The notes: a model not told the origin generated them from the letters alone. DNA of 64,000 nt from Exiguobacterium sp. 9-2 (GCF_036287235.1 NZ_CP142850.1:1319127-1383126), one strand, 5' to 3'; counted from the first letter of the stretch, positions 9,290 to 18,018 are shown. Translations and numbers: made by a program.

Positions 9290-9829
9290 ATGCAACTCAT
9301 TAAACAAATCAACGGTCATAATCATTTTTGGTTGTTCGAGAAGGATGGACGGACACTTTACACGTTTCACGGCATTATGGGAGAGCGGTTAGAAGAACCA
9401 ATGAGCGAGCAGAAGTTCTCGCGATTTTTCAATCTGGATGCCTACATTCGGGAGCTCGTAGCGGAGAAAGAAAAAGACGGTTACTCCGCCGTTCAAGAAG
9501 CAGATTACTATGAGATTGTCGTCGAAATCTTTTGTCAGGATACAGAGTATGACATCATCTTTGAGCATCGTTCGAATATCGAAGACGACCTTCATACATT
9601 TCTTTTTCAAATCGGCAACGGTTATTTTGTTGAGGATGATTATGGTCCGGAAGCCATCGAATTCGTCCTTCATGTCCTCGAACCATCTCAGATCGTCCAA
9701 CCCGTCATTGAATATTTTAAGAAACAGTATGGAGTGACACGGCTTCGGATGGGGCAGGCAAAAGTTCATTATGGCAGACGCTTGACCGGGCTCTATCCTG
9801 AAGGGAAAAACTTTAACCGAAAAAATTGA
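9290..9829 (+). CDS. WGR-like domain protein, putative immunity
   Basis: The ATG at 9290 follows GGGAGG by six bases and lies 16 bases after the preceding stop. Of 179 residues, the first about 75 resemble a WGR fold: MQLIKQINGHNHFWLFEKDGR, then a GIMGE turn, ending LVAEKEKDGY, which parallels the K-x-x-GY end of WGR domains. The second half has IGNGYFVEDDYG and RLTGLYPEG, shared with the first part of the protein at 15591 (TGNGYCEGGD, TVLYPEG). The same N-terminal module also heads the proteins at 11375 and 63755. The function is unknown; an immunity role is inferred from location and family behaviour. Confidence 0.65.
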   Translation: MQLIKQINGHNHFWLFEKDGRTLYTFHGIMGERLEEPMSEQKFSRFFNLDAYIRELVAEKEKDGYSAVQEADYYEIVVEIFCQDTEYDIIFEHRSNIEDDLHTFLFQIGNGYFVEDDYGPEAIEFVLHVLEPSQIVQPVIEYFKKQYGVTRLRMGQAKVHYGRRLTGLYPEGKNFNRKN

Positions 9830-9858
9830 GCAATGACGACACAGGTAGGAGTGACAGT

Positions 9859-10515
9859 ATGAACGAGCTGACGATCGATGAATACTTTTTTCAGTCGAAG
9901 AGTATCCAACGTATGCTTCAGACATCCGAAATCAATGTGCTTGGTCACTTGCAAACTATCTACGAAATCATGTGTTGTGACCATACAATAGGTAGCTTTA
10001 CGAGTGAATTGACGGAGGAGGTATTGTATGACACGCTAGTTCGCTACAATCATTTTCCTTTATATATCACGACTAATTTTGATGAGATTAGAGAAGATGA
10101 GATGCACCTCTTAGAACGTTTAAAATCGCGACCATTCGTATGCCACGAACATCCGCGGTACGAAGGCGATCATTGGCGCACCAGTTTTTACTGTTGTATC
10201 GAAGTGTTGAATGCGAACGATCTGCGTTTCGTCTTAGAAGAGTCCTTTTTTCGAGCTGCCTATAGTGAAACGTTCCTCATCACGTTCGCTCGCCCCACGT
10301 TTGAGTTGAAAACCTCTGGAAAATGGATCTTTAAAGAAGCGAAATACACGCATGTGATTGATGCACGTGATAGATTACCGTTCATCCTTCCGTCACATGA
10401 TGCGCTCGGTTTCATGTGGTTTTCGAATGGAGATGCCTTTCAAAACGTCGATCAGCTACAAGCGATTTTACCAACGGATTATCAAATCGATCATGTACTA
10501 AATTCCTACGAATAA
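9859..10515 (+). CDS. 'FPIY' domain protein, putative immunity
   Basis: The start is the ATG at 9859, eight bases after TAGGAG; an earlier in-frame start would overlap the previous gene. The 218-residue product contains NHFPLYITTNFDEIRED, then a helix LRFVLEESFFRAAYSETFLI, then HDALGFMWFSNGDAF. These align with the C-terminal half of the 7978 protein (NRFPIYTTFF, NELFMFSYSD, HDGGMLYVLSNEE) and with the pair at 18163/18835 (NRYPIFVTFGG, NEDFFISFTN, HDFMGYYLFSNEA). I do not recognise a named family. Function inferred from the island context only. Confidence 0.65.
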   Translation: MNELTIDEYFFQSKSIQRMLQTSEINVLGHLQTIYEIMCCDHTIGSFTSELTEEVLYDTLVRYNHFPLYITTNFDEIREDEMHLLERLKSRPFVCHEHPRYEGDHWRTSFYCCIEVLNANDLRFVLEESFFRAAYSETFLITFARPTFELKTSGKWIFKEAKYTHVIDARDRLPFILPSHDALGFMWFSNGDAFQNVDQLQAILPTDYQIDHVLNSYE

Positions 10516-10545
10516 TTCAATTGAAGATAAAAGGAGTCATACAGA

Positions 10546-11268
10546 ATGATATATCAGAGTGGATTACCTGGTGTTACAGAAGAGAGACTACAAGAGGTAG
10601 AGACAGCACTCGGTTGCGAGCTTCCAAAAGAACTACGAAACCGGTACAAGCGCGAAAACAAGTTCAACGTCGGCGAATGGGAGTTTCATCCAATCAAGGA
10701 CGAGCAGTATATCAAGCGAACATGGGATGATCTTGTTCGTGTCAACTTGACCGATGCAGAAGAGTATCCAGAAGGGTTCTTGCGGATTGCGGCGGACGGA
10801 ACGGGTGACGAACTCGGGTATCAATTTCCGGACACAAAGACGATCGTCTGGTGGGATCATGAGGAACAAGAGCTGTTTCCGGTAGCACCAACGTTGATGG
10901 CGTTCATTGAAAAGGAACAACAAATGGAGCAGAGTGCGGAACAAGCAGAAGACTTCTTACAGACAGTTCTTGAAACGGACGCTGTCTATGGTCTATCGAA
11001 GTTTGAACAGTCGGGCTGGGCGTATTGTCCGTCGAATCAAGAGGAAACGGACGTGCTGTTATTCTTTTCGACGGAAGCAGGGGCGAAAGCGTTGCAGATG
11101 AAGGAATGGGCGGACTATCATCTAATTCGCTTGGATCTGGATCTGTTCATGGATGGCTGGTTACCGAACATGATTGACGATGGACTATATTGTGGGTTGA
11201 ACTGGGGAACTGAGCTCGTCGGGATCGAACTTGATCCGGAAGATGTCCTAGCCGATTTAGAAGGTTAA
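10546..11268 (+). CDS. SUKH (SMI1/KNR4) + DUF2750 fusion immunity protein
   Basis: A 240-residue protein with two domains. Residues 1-125 are a SUKH domain: GLPGVTEERLQEVETALG, LPKELRNRYKREN, then LRIAADGTGDELGYQF and the typical TIVWWDHE segment. Residues 130-240 match DUF2750: AVYGLSKFEQSGWAYCPSNQE, DLFMDGWLPNMIDDGLYCGL and a closing ELDPEDVLADLE. SUKH proteins are broad-spectrum immunity proteins against contact-dependent and secreted nuclease toxins. DUF2750 is another small domain found in such loci. AAAGGAG precedes the start. The fusion suggests one polypeptide covering two toxin types. Confidence 0.8.
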   Translation: MIYQSGLPGVTEERLQEVETALGCELPKELRNRYKRENKFNVGEWEFHPIKDEQYIKRTWDDLVRVNLTDAEEYPEGFLRIAADGTGDELGYQFPDTKTIVWWDHEEQELFPVAPTLMAFIEKEQQMEQSAEQAEDFLQTVLETDAVYGLSKFEQSGWAYCPSNQEETDVLLFFSTEAGAKALQMKEWADYHLIRLDLDLFMDGWLPNMIDDGLYCGLNWGTELVGIELDPEDVLADLEG

Positions 11269-11374
11269 TAGGATTTGGGCGTTTTGAAACAAGTCGATAG
11301 AATGTCAGATGTGTGGCGTATCTATCGCTATGGATAAAAGAAGATTATCTTAATGGATTAAGGATGATGAAAAA

Positions 11375-11950
11375 ATGATTGTCACACTTAGTAAGCAAGT
11401 GGATGGCATCACCTATTTCTGGTTTATGTATCGCGATGGTCGAACGATTCAGATGTATCACGGTGTCACTGAGCAATGGAAACTCGATCAGGATGTCAGT
11501 GATTCAATGGAAGAACGATACACGTTTCGGCGTCAAGCAAAACGAAGACTGAATGAATTGATTGCAGAGAAACAGGCGGAGGGATACAGACAAGATGATA
11601 TCTACGGGATGCAACCTGGACGAAAGGAACGCGAGAAGTTTCGACGACGGACATCGTGGTTCGCCTATCTACTTATAGGACTAGGTATATTTCAGTTAGT
11701 AACACCTTTCTCTGTCTTACCAACTGTAGTATTTGGAATGGGTATACTCTTGATGTTTTTAGGTTTTCTCAGTAAAGGTTACCTCCCTACATGGCTTCGA
11801 AGTGTCTGCTTCATTAGTTACTTTTTCATGCACGTGATTCATCAGCAGGAATCGTACATCCCGTATCTTTTCCCGATTCTTTCGATAAGCACGGGAGTAT
11901 TATTATGGTCTCATCTTCGAAAAACAAGACAAAATATGAAAGTGGAATAA
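11375..11950 (+). CDS. WGR-like domain fused to a membrane domain
   Basis: Of 191 residues, the first about 75 form the WGR-like module: MIVTLSKQVDGITYFWFMYR, GRTIQMYHGV, ending LIAEKQAEGY, closely matching the modules at 9290 and 15591. After a basic linker (GRKEREKFRRRTS) come three to four hydrophobic helices between about 92 and 178. The C-terminus is short and basic. It therefore presents the WGR-like domain on the cytoplasmic face of the membrane. Function unknown. Membrane-anchored immunity proteins are known against toxins acting in the envelope, but that is only analogy. Confidence 0.65.
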   Translation: MIVTLSKQVDGITYFWFMYRDGRTIQMYHGVTEQWKLDQDVSDSMEERYTFRRQAKRRLNELIAEKQAEGYRQDDIYGMQPGRKEREKFRRRTSWFAYLLIGLGIFQLVTPFSVLPTVVFGMGILLMFLGFLSKGYLPTWLRSVCFISYFFMHVIHQQESYIPYLFPILSISTGVLLWSHLRKTRQNMKVE

Positions 11951-11976
11951 TAGCACTCTTTAAAAGGAGATGAAAC

Positions 11977-12642
11977 ATGTCGCTTCTAAATAAGTTACTA
12001 CAAGATCCTGTCGTTTCTGAGATACCACGTTTACATAATGCTCTTCTTGCGAAAGAACGCGGCTTGCGCAAAGAGTGGTTAGTACATATCGACGAATTCA
12101 TTGAAGAAGCGAATGCGTGGGATTTCGAAAGACAACGGACGTATGTGAGTTGGTTGCTGTTAACGTGTGAAGGAGAGTCAGACGTTTCGGTCCTTTTGAT
12201 TCATCCGATACAAAAACGCCTTCTAAAACCTATCTTGAATCAGTGGATGAAAGAGTTGCCGGATGACGTTCGACCGTATCGCTGGTATGGTCTCTTTTTT
12301 GATGAAGATGACCGTTTCATCTACTTACAAGAGGCAATTACGCGTGGGGGAAGGCGGGAGCAGTTAGCGATCGAGAGAATGATTGACCATCATTTATACG
12401 GGTTATGGTATTCCTTCCATCATCTCGATGAAGATTTGTATTTAGGAGAAATAGAAGAGGATGCAGCATTTTTAACTGAGGCTCGGTTGCTAATCGAGCA
12501 ACTCGATGATGTAGTTTTCAAATCGGAATGTATCATCGAATGGCAGAAGTTGAATCAAACCTTAACGTACTGGGTTCGTTTCCGAGAAGAACACACCACC
12601 GGATTCATGGAGTGGCGCATGCAACAAGAATTAAAGGATTAA
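11977..12642 (+). CDS. Unrecognised protein of the immunity island (221 aa)
   Basis: A strong ribosome site AAAAGGAG precedes the ATG by seven bases. The protein is acidic and largely helical, with a tryptophan-rich middle: RPYRWYGLFFDEDDRFIYL and HLYGLWYSFHHLDEDLYLG. No signal peptide or membrane segment. I do not recognise the family. It sits in line with its neighbours, 26 bases after the preceding gene, so an immunity function is only inferred. Confidence 0.65.
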   Translation: MSLLNKLLQDPVVSEIPRLHNALLAKERGLRKEWLVHIDEFIEEANAWDFERQRTYVSWLLLTCEGESDVSVLLIHPIQKRLLKPILNQWMKELPDDVRPYRWYGLFFDEDDRFIYLQEAITRGGRREQLAIERMIDHHLYGLWYSFHHLDEDLYLGEIEEDAAFLTEARLLIEQLDDVVFKSECIIEWQKLNQTLTYWVRFREEHTTGFMEWRMQQELKD

Positions 12643-12716
12643 ATTTGATTAATCTAATGGCATTAACAGGTTAGAAATGCCCCCTCTCCGTTATATTTAA
12701 GAAAGAGGTATACACC

Positions 12717-13889
12717 ATGAAAAAATTAGGCACGTTTACAAGTCGGGAAGGAAATCTGATCGTCTCGGATCCGGCTTTCCTTGAGCCGGATATAGAGTAC
12801 AACGTGACGATACCGGTTGATCAAGGTTCGATTTGGACGGTCTTCTATAACGAAGATGAGTTCGAATCGATCAATTTGCTTTACCTGACGAGGAATGAAG
12901 AAGCGGAAGTGGCTCCATCGGCTTTCGAGCCGTTATCCGATCTAGTCGTTGTTGATTCAGCGCAGCTCGTTGTCATGAACACAGCTGATTACGGGAGACG
13001 GGAAGCCATCGACTGGGAGATTCGAAATACCTTGGAGTTCGACGAAGAAATCGACCCGTTCTATATCGCAATTTCAGACGAAATGATGGAAGACGAGATC
13101 TTCCTGTTTCCGTTCGGTGTCGCCGTTCAGTTGATGGGGGACGGACACTATGAAGTCCTCGTCCGCCGAGAAGACGGGAACGTGACAGGCATCGCGATCG
13201 TCCTCGGAGAACATGAAGCTTTTGAAGAACACGATGACGAGGAAGAATTATCGCTGGAAGACGTCGACGTACCACGACTGAATCATCAGAACACTGCTTT
13301 GCCTGACGATGCCTTTCTTACGAGTATCCTTCAGGCGATGCGATTATTTTATGTGAACGATCAAAAATCCTTGAAGTACAGTATTCCGATTGAAGGTCAG
13401 AAGGTGGAGCACAAACTGTATTTGTATGATTATTCATCCTCCATTCAAAACTATCAAGTGGCAGTGGAAAGTCCCTGTCCAGAAGCTCGTATCCAAGCAT
13501 TCGAGACCGATCATTTTGCAATTCCGGAGTGGTATAAAGATATTTTGAGAGTCTGTAACGGTGTGCGTTTTGCCGAAGAGTTGAACTTATACGGTATTCC
13601 GTTGACGAGCTGGAACGGGTTATCGCATGAGATTCAAGGCAATCTCTCCGTCAGTCTCGAGGAATACGCGTTAACCGAGTTCGATGCGATTCGCGACAAG
13701 TATTTCTTTTTTGGATCGTCGTTTAGACAGAATGAATATTATGCGGTATTGAAAGAGCGTCCAGACGAAGCCGTCTATTGCTTCGACTATAGAACGTTGA
13801 AACTCAAACGCCAGGCGACGACTTTCCAAAATATCGTTCGTGATGCATGGCGCGCTTGTAATCTCAAAGCATTCCATAAAAGAATGTGA
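12717..13889 (+). CDS. DUF4241-like + SUKH two-domain immunity protein
   Basis: A 390-residue acidic protein. The N-terminal half starts KKLGTFTSREGNLIVSDPAF, resembling DUF4241 proteins (a G-x-hydrophobic-x2-DP motif near the start) that occur in immunity loci. A run of acidic residues (EHDDEEELSLEDVD) links it to a C-terminal SUKH-like domain with FAIPEWYKDILRVCNGVRF and LNLYGIPL near residues 265-295. It is preceded by AAAGAGG. The next gene starts 10 bases after the stop, so they are probably cotranscribed. Domain calls are by eye; the SUKH call is firmer than the DUF4241 one. Confidence 0.65.
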   Translation: MKKLGTFTSREGNLIVSDPAFLEPDIEYNVTIPVDQGSIWTVFYNEDEFESINLLYLTRNEEAEVAPSAFEPLSDLVVVDSAQLVVMNTADYGRREAIDWEIRNTLEFDEEIDPFYIAISDEMMEDEIFLFPFGVAVQLMGDGHYEVLVRREDGNVTGIAIVLGEHEAFEEHDDEEELSLEDVDVPRLNHQNTALPDDAFLTSILQAMRLFYVNDQKSLKYSIPIEGQKVEHKLYLYDYSSSIQNYQVAVESPCPEARIQAFETDHFAIPEWYKDILRVCNGVRFAEELNLYGIPLTSWNGLSHEIQGNLSVSLEEYALTEFDAIRDKYFFFGSSFRQNEYYAVLKERPDEAVYCFDYRTLKLKRQATTFQNIVRDAWRACNLKAFHKRM

Positions 13890-13899
13890 GGATGATCTC

Positions 13900-14379
13900 A
13901 TGAGAACAATCTATTTGCGTGAAGACTTACTCGCACTCGACGATCCTTTTGAATATGAGGTGGGGTTACCGATCCGAATCAGAGAACTCCCGTCTTCCGT
14001 CATCAAAGAGGAGATACCGGATAGCCGTGAACAATTGGATCGTCTTCTGAAAGATGGCTATACCTTGGTCATCCAGAAACCGCGAATTCCGAACGCTCCC
14101 GTATTTGCGGGGTTACCCGTGATAGCGGAGAATACGATCATGAAATTGTATATCTACGAGGCGAATCGTTGTGAGGATGCGTTATGGGATGTTTTGTCTG
14201 AGAATGAATACGATCGGCACTGGGCTTATTTTTTATTGAAGAAGATCGAAGGTGTCAGATTCGAATTGGCTTATACGCAACCATCACAACAATCACTCAG
14301 ACTCACTCATCTTGGTACGAATCAACTCGTGTATCTACAGTTTGAAACGTATCAAAGCGTATCGTGTCAGTGGGATTGA
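13900..14379 (+). CDS. Unrecognised protein of the immunity island (159 aa)
   Basis: Start chosen at ATG 13900, five bases after GAGGATG and 10 bases after the previous stop. An earlier in-frame ATG lies inside the preceding gene. The product begins MRTIYLREDLLALDDPFEYE and has an even mixture of strands and helices, with no signal peptide or membrane segment. Family not recognised. The tight spacing to the SUKH-containing gene suggests a shared transcript. Confidence 0.6.
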   Translation: MRTIYLREDLLALDDPFEYEVGLPIRIRELPSSVIKEEIPDSREQLDRLLKDGYTLVIQKPRIPNAPVFAGLPVIAENTIMKLYIYEANRCEDALWDVLSENEYDRHWAYFLLKKIEGVRFELAYTQPSQQSLRLTHLGTNQLVYLQFETYQSVSCQWD

Positions 14380-14394
14380 AAAAGAAGATTTTTC

Positions 14395-15027
14395 ATGAAA
14401 ACGTATATCGAAGAGCATAGCGATGCGACACGTATCTTCCCTTGGCTTGCGGATGCGAGCTCATCAATTCGTTGTCTATGTGTGGTCGGTGAGATGCTTT
14501 TGTTTCCAGAAGAAATCGTCCAGTTCAAACAAATAAGTAGTGAAATGTTCCGTAACGAGCTAAGGCAAAAGCATGAGCTGAGCACTTATCGCTTTTATTT
14601 AGTAGTGTGTGCCGGAAATGGGTTCCAGTCAAAAAGAATCTTTGATTATTACAAACTGTGGCGTTTGCTCGAACGAGAAGAGATGCTTGATGGCTTCACA
14701 TCCCGAATAGAAGTACCAGTCCAAGTTGGAGAAGAACCGTATTACGTCGGTATCGCTGAATTTGGTCTCGAACAGCTTTCGAGAGCCATTGAAATGATTA
14801 GTGACTCTCCATCTAGGTATACCATTATTTGTGCGAATCATGATCGACCGTCACACTGTCAGGAGTTACTTGATCAGGTGCTTGACTTCGGCTTAACAGA
14901 GAGTGGAGGTTTGCCAGTCGTCGAGATGGTCACGACATTGACCGCACAAGGTTACGCCGTCTGCACGTGGGGAAGTTCAAGTGAAGAACAAGAACTACAG
15001 TGTTTTCATACGGTAGCCTTCTTATGA
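14395..15027 (+). CDS. Unrecognised protein of the immunity island (210 aa)
   Basis: The ATG at 14395 lies 15 bases after the previous stop with a weak AGAAG ribosome site. A central segment, TYRFYLVVCAGNGFQSK followed by EPYYVGIAEFGLEQLSRAIEM, is reminiscent of the order of elements in the 'FPIY' domain (F-P-I-Y, then Y-Y-x-V, then a helix), so it may be a distant member. Otherwise unrecognised. Cytoplasmic by composition. Confidence 0.6.
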   Translation: MKTYIEEHSDATRIFPWLADASSSIRCLCVVGEMLLFPEEIVQFKQISSEMFRNELRQKHELSTYRFYLVVCAGNGFQSKRIFDYYKLWRLLEREEMLDGFTSRIEVPVQVGEEPYYVGIAEFGLEQLSRAIEMISDSPSRYTIICANHDRPSHCQELLDQVLDFGLTESGGLPVVEMVTTLTAQGYAVCTWGSSSEEQELQCFHTVAFL

Positions 15028-15049
15028 CAAGATAGAAAGAGGGGATTCG

Positions 15050-15532
15050 ATGAGTCTGCGTGGTGTGTCATTTGAAATCCCGAATGAACCGGGGCGTATC
15101 TTGATCGACATATTAAGTGCGATTGAAATGAAAGAGTATGATTGGTTTCTTCGTAATTTTGATTTTCCAATCCAAACCATGGACGGGGAGTTGTATGACA
15201 GTTTAGAAGAGTTTTCGGTCGATCAGAACGTAACAGGACGTGAACTAGCGAAATGGCTAAGGGGACCTAGCAATTACCTAATCTTTGCTGAATTGTTTGC
15301 ATTTCAAAGTGGTCAGACTGAAGAAGTAGGAATGACGTATGAGTGGTTTCAGGAAAGCAAATGTCACATCGCGATGTTGATTTATGACTGCACGTACGTT
15401 GATATCTATTGCAAGGAGCAGCACGTATCCGAAGCGTTTTATGAGAACGCTGTGAAACGTGGATATTCCGGAATTAAGTGGGTGACCGATGACAATGATC
15501 CACGGACCCGTTTGTCGGTATGGTCAGAATAG
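15050..15532 (+). CDS. DUF2691 family protein
   Basis: A 160-residue protein beginning MSLRGVSFEIPNEPGRILID, the characteristic start of DUF2691 proteins (RGVSFEIPNE near the N-terminus, about 150-160 residues). The C-terminal segment GYSGIKWVTDDNDPRTRLSVW also fits. A clear AGAGGGG site precedes the ATG. DUF2691 has no known biochemical function; members are found in Bacilli, often near other immunity-type genes. The context here supports that association. Confidence 0.7.
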   Translation: MSLRGVSFEIPNEPGRILIDILSAIEMKEYDWFLRNFDFPIQTMDGELYDSLEEFSVDQNVTGRELAKWLRGPSNYLIFAELFAFQSGQTEEVGMTYEWFQESKCHIAMLIYDCTYVDIYCKEQHVSEAFYENAVKRGYSGIKWVTDDNDPRTRLSVWSE

Positions 15533-15590
15533 GACGTTATTCATACTAGCAGATGTAAACGTGTTGTGATGGAAGGGAGCGAAACCACTC

Positions 15591-16595
15591 ATGATCCAAC
15601 TGACAAAACAAAACGGCTCGGATACACTCTACCAAACAATCTATACGGAGGGACGCCTCATCATTCAACATCAAGGAATCGTTGGAGAGTGGGTGAGAGC
15701 GGAAGACATAGGACAGATGCGTGTCTCGCGCTTCAAACGATTAGGTGTACAGATTTTGCAGCTGATCGAGAAGTTTGAACGTCAAGGCTATCGCGAGCTG
15801 AACGAGGCAGATTACCGGGAACTAATCGTCCAGTTTCCTTATGACGAGGGTCAGGCAGAAGCAGCACTCGAGCGTCGCCATATGATGGAAGAGATAATCG
15901 ATGAAGGTCTGCTTCATACAGGAAACGGCTACTGTGAAGGGGGAGATATAGGAAGTGGCACGACGAATATCTTTTACTATGTCCTTGATGTCGAGGCAGC
16001 CGTTTCTCTGATTTTTGAAGGGATGAAGGAACACAATGTGCGAGGCGAACCGATCATCGCGGTATCAGAAGGAGAAGCGTACACCGTTCTCTATCCTGAA
16101 GGAATGACGTTCGATCTGATTGGTGAAGGGAAACCATGGAGCTGGATTCCGATGACGCAAGCGGAGGACAAGAAGATATGGCACGTCATTGATCAACAAT
16201 TTCAATTCTCGCCTAGTACGACGGTTTTCCCCTCATACCACTCCCCAAGTCCGTTCATTACATATGAAGTGGATTACGAGAAACGCGAAGAGATCGAGCA
16301 AACGTTAAAGCGTATTCTGACCGAGCTGACCGTTGAAGGAGAACGCGTGATGGCACTCGATTGGAATCATCAAGGATACTGGATCGACCCAAGGCGCACG
16401 TTTCTTCGAAATGAAGAAGGAGACTGGATGATTCCAGCAGTTCCAGATGGCGATTACTCCTTTTTCATCGCTCGTGATTTTCGCTGGGGGTACCTCGGTC
16501 ACCCGTGGGAGGGTAGCATCACGTTATTTGGAGAAGACATGATCTCTGCGTTTCAAAGAACGGAGAGTTTTTCGAATGAAATCCGAAGAGGATAA
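15591..16595 (+). CDS. WGR-like + DUF2716 multidomain immunity protein
   Basis: A 334-residue protein with at least three parts. Residues 1-75 are the WGR-like module (QLTKQNGSDTLYQTIYTEGR, GIVGEW, EKFERQGY). Residues 80-180 match the second half of the protein at 9290 (HTGNGYCEGGD, YTVLYPEGM). Residues 190-334 match DUF2716: FITYEVDYEKREEIEQTLKR, VMALDWNHQGYWIDPR, DGDYSFFIARDFRWGYLGHP. The WGR-like module is thus used three times in this island with different partners. Ribosome site GGGAG. The role is inferred to be toxin neutralisation. Confidence 0.75.
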   Translation: MIQLTKQNGSDTLYQTIYTEGRLIIQHQGIVGEWVRAEDIGQMRVSRFKRLGVQILQLIEKFERQGYRELNEADYRELIVQFPYDEGQAEAALERRHMMEEIIDEGLLHTGNGYCEGGDIGSGTTNIFYYVLDVEAAVSLIFEGMKEHNVRGEPIIAVSEGEAYTVLYPEGMTFDLIGEGKPWSWIPMTQAEDKKIWHVIDQQFQFSPSTTVFPSYHSPSPFITYEVDYEKREEIEQTLKRILTELTVEGERVMALDWNHQGYWIDPRRTFLRNEEGDWMIPAVPDGDYSFFIARDFRWGYLGHPWEGSITLFGEDMISAFQRTESFSNEIRRG

Positions 16596-16609
16596 AAGGA
16601 GGACCGGAA

Positions 16610-16777
16610 GTGAGAACACCATACGACGAATATCACGGAACCGCATTATGGCAGGTCATCTCGGAGACAATCAATGAATTAGTCGACAATGATGATCTTG
16701 AAGAACGGACGACGCATGAACATATCGTGGGCTATCTTTGTAGCAAACTAGAAGGTCGGATGAAAGATGAAAAATAA
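16610..16777 (+). CDS. 55-aa small acidic protein, GTG start
   Basis: A short frame from GTG 16610 to TAA 16777, with an excellent AAAGGAGG seven bases upstream. The product runs MRTPYDEYHGTALWQVISET, then a helix ending THEHIVGYLCSKLEGR. It resembles a family of very small helical proteins with a YHG-start and a VGYLC ending found next to immunity genes; I cannot name it. It overlaps the start of the following gene by 11 bases, so translation is probably coupled. Easily missed by length filters. Confidence 0.7.
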   Translation: MRTPYDEYHGTALWQVISETINELVDNDDLEERTTHEHIVGYLCSKLEGRMKDEK

Positions 16778-17553
16778 GAATAGGATGCTACTTGACCGAA
16801 ACGACTGGATCGATGTGTTCCGGGAATTGCTACCACGCGACGATTGGCAAGACCTCATCCGTCTTCAGGTGAGTCAGCATTCGTATCCGTTTGAAGTGAA
16901 GTTACTAGAACGACCAATCAAGCAGAATCCAAATATTCATGATTTATCGGATTGGACGGTTCGTTCCCACTTCATCATGACCGACGCCGCGCAGCTTGAC
17001 AGATTTCTCGAACATCTTGTCATCGAACAGCAAGAAATGGCAACTGAAGCAGAGGTGACACTCATCGTCCAAAAAACAAGGACAAGGAATCGTCCGGGTC
17101 ACAAACGATTGTGTCTCGATGTATGGAGTCGCATATGAGGAGCTCGATGACGCAGGGACAGAATATGAGAACTTTTTTGATGCGATTTTACCACACGCCA
17201 CGTTTCCGGTCGAGGTTGCCTTTTGTGGTCGAGGTGTCTTAGATAATGATGATTCGATTCACGTGATGACATTGCACGATACCAATTGGCAAACGGTATT
17301 TGAAGAACATTTATTGCATTTGCTGAATCGAAGAGAAGTCACGTCAGGATTATTTTCGAAATATGCACGTCCATCACAGCAAACGCTTGAGGACTTTATG
17401 TCTGAATTCTCGTTATTGATGGCGTATAACTTCATCGTTACTCACGATGCGATGGATCGATTTGGCATGCTCGATCACTTTTGTACGAATGGAAAGATCG
17501 CGCATTTTGGAAAGATAGACGATGGAAACATCATACAGAAGGAGGAAGCATAA
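16767..17553 (+). pseudogene. Immunity-island gene split by a one-base frameshift
   Basis: Two consecutive frames, 16767-17138 and 17119-17553, look like one protein. The first reads to VTLIVQK and then drifts into a basic low-quality tail. Reading with one A fewer in the run AAAAAA at 17071-17076 gives VTLIVQK joined to QGQGIVRVTNDCVSMYGVAY and on into the second frame, for about 261 residues. The segment SHFIMTDAAQLDRFLEHL resembles the helix region of the 'FPIY' domain (YYSVQVHDASELELLLDE). Either the gene is broken, it is phase-variable at the A-run, or the sequence has an indel error. The family is otherwise unrecognised. Confidence 0.6.
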
Positions 17554-17987
17554 TGAGCTTAGCATCATATATCTGTATGGAGAGACAAATTCCTGAACAG
17601 TATCTCAATTTAGATGAAAAAGGTGAAACCGTTCCTTTATATATCGGCCCCTGTTTTGCGGATCAAGACTGTCTGTATGAAGTAAAAACGAAGCATTTTC
17701 ATAAATGGTATGTATATGAAATTTCGAGTCACTGGGGCATCGAGATCGTTGAACCTTTTGATTCCGAAATTGCACTGGAATCGAAAGAAAAGCTGCGTTA
17801 TTTGTTTACGCTCATGAGTGACTTCTTAGACGAGGGCGAATCGTTTGAATTGTATACCTGTTGGATTGGGGAAGAGTCCGATCCGCAAGTGAAAAGTATG
17901 ACGTTATCATTGGCACTTGATCAGTTAGAAGACATTGAGATTCCTGAAAGAACGCATATTTTGATCACGAAACAGAGTGAAAACTAA
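17553..17987 (+). CDS. Unrecognised protein of the immunity island (144 aa)
   Basis: The ATG at 17553 overlaps the preceding stop (TAATG) and is preceded by AGGAGG at seven bases, so coupling to the split gene upstream is likely. The product starts MSLASYICMERQIPEQYLNL and is acidic, with alternating strands (WYVYEISSHWGIEIVEPFD). No membrane segment. Family not recognised; role inferred from context only. Confidence 0.6.
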   Translation: MSLASYICMERQIPEQYLNLDEKGETVPLYIGPCFADQDCLYEVKTKHFHKWYVYEISSHWGIEIVEPFDSEIALESKEKLRYLFTLMSDFLDEGESFELYTCWIGEESDPQVKSMTLSLALDQLEDIEIPERTHILITKQSEN

Positions 17988-17989
17988 GA

Positions 17990-18018
17990 AGCCGCTGATT
18001 CATAGCGGCTTTGGTTTA
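17990..18018 (+). terminator. Stem-loop after the first part of the island
   Basis: AGCCGCT and AGCGGCT form a 7-bp stem with a 7-base loop directly after the stop codon, followed by TTGGTTT. The T-tract is weak, so this may be an attenuator or an RNA 3'-end stabiliser. It separates the preceding genes from the duplicated pair at 18163 and 18835. Confidence 0.5.
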
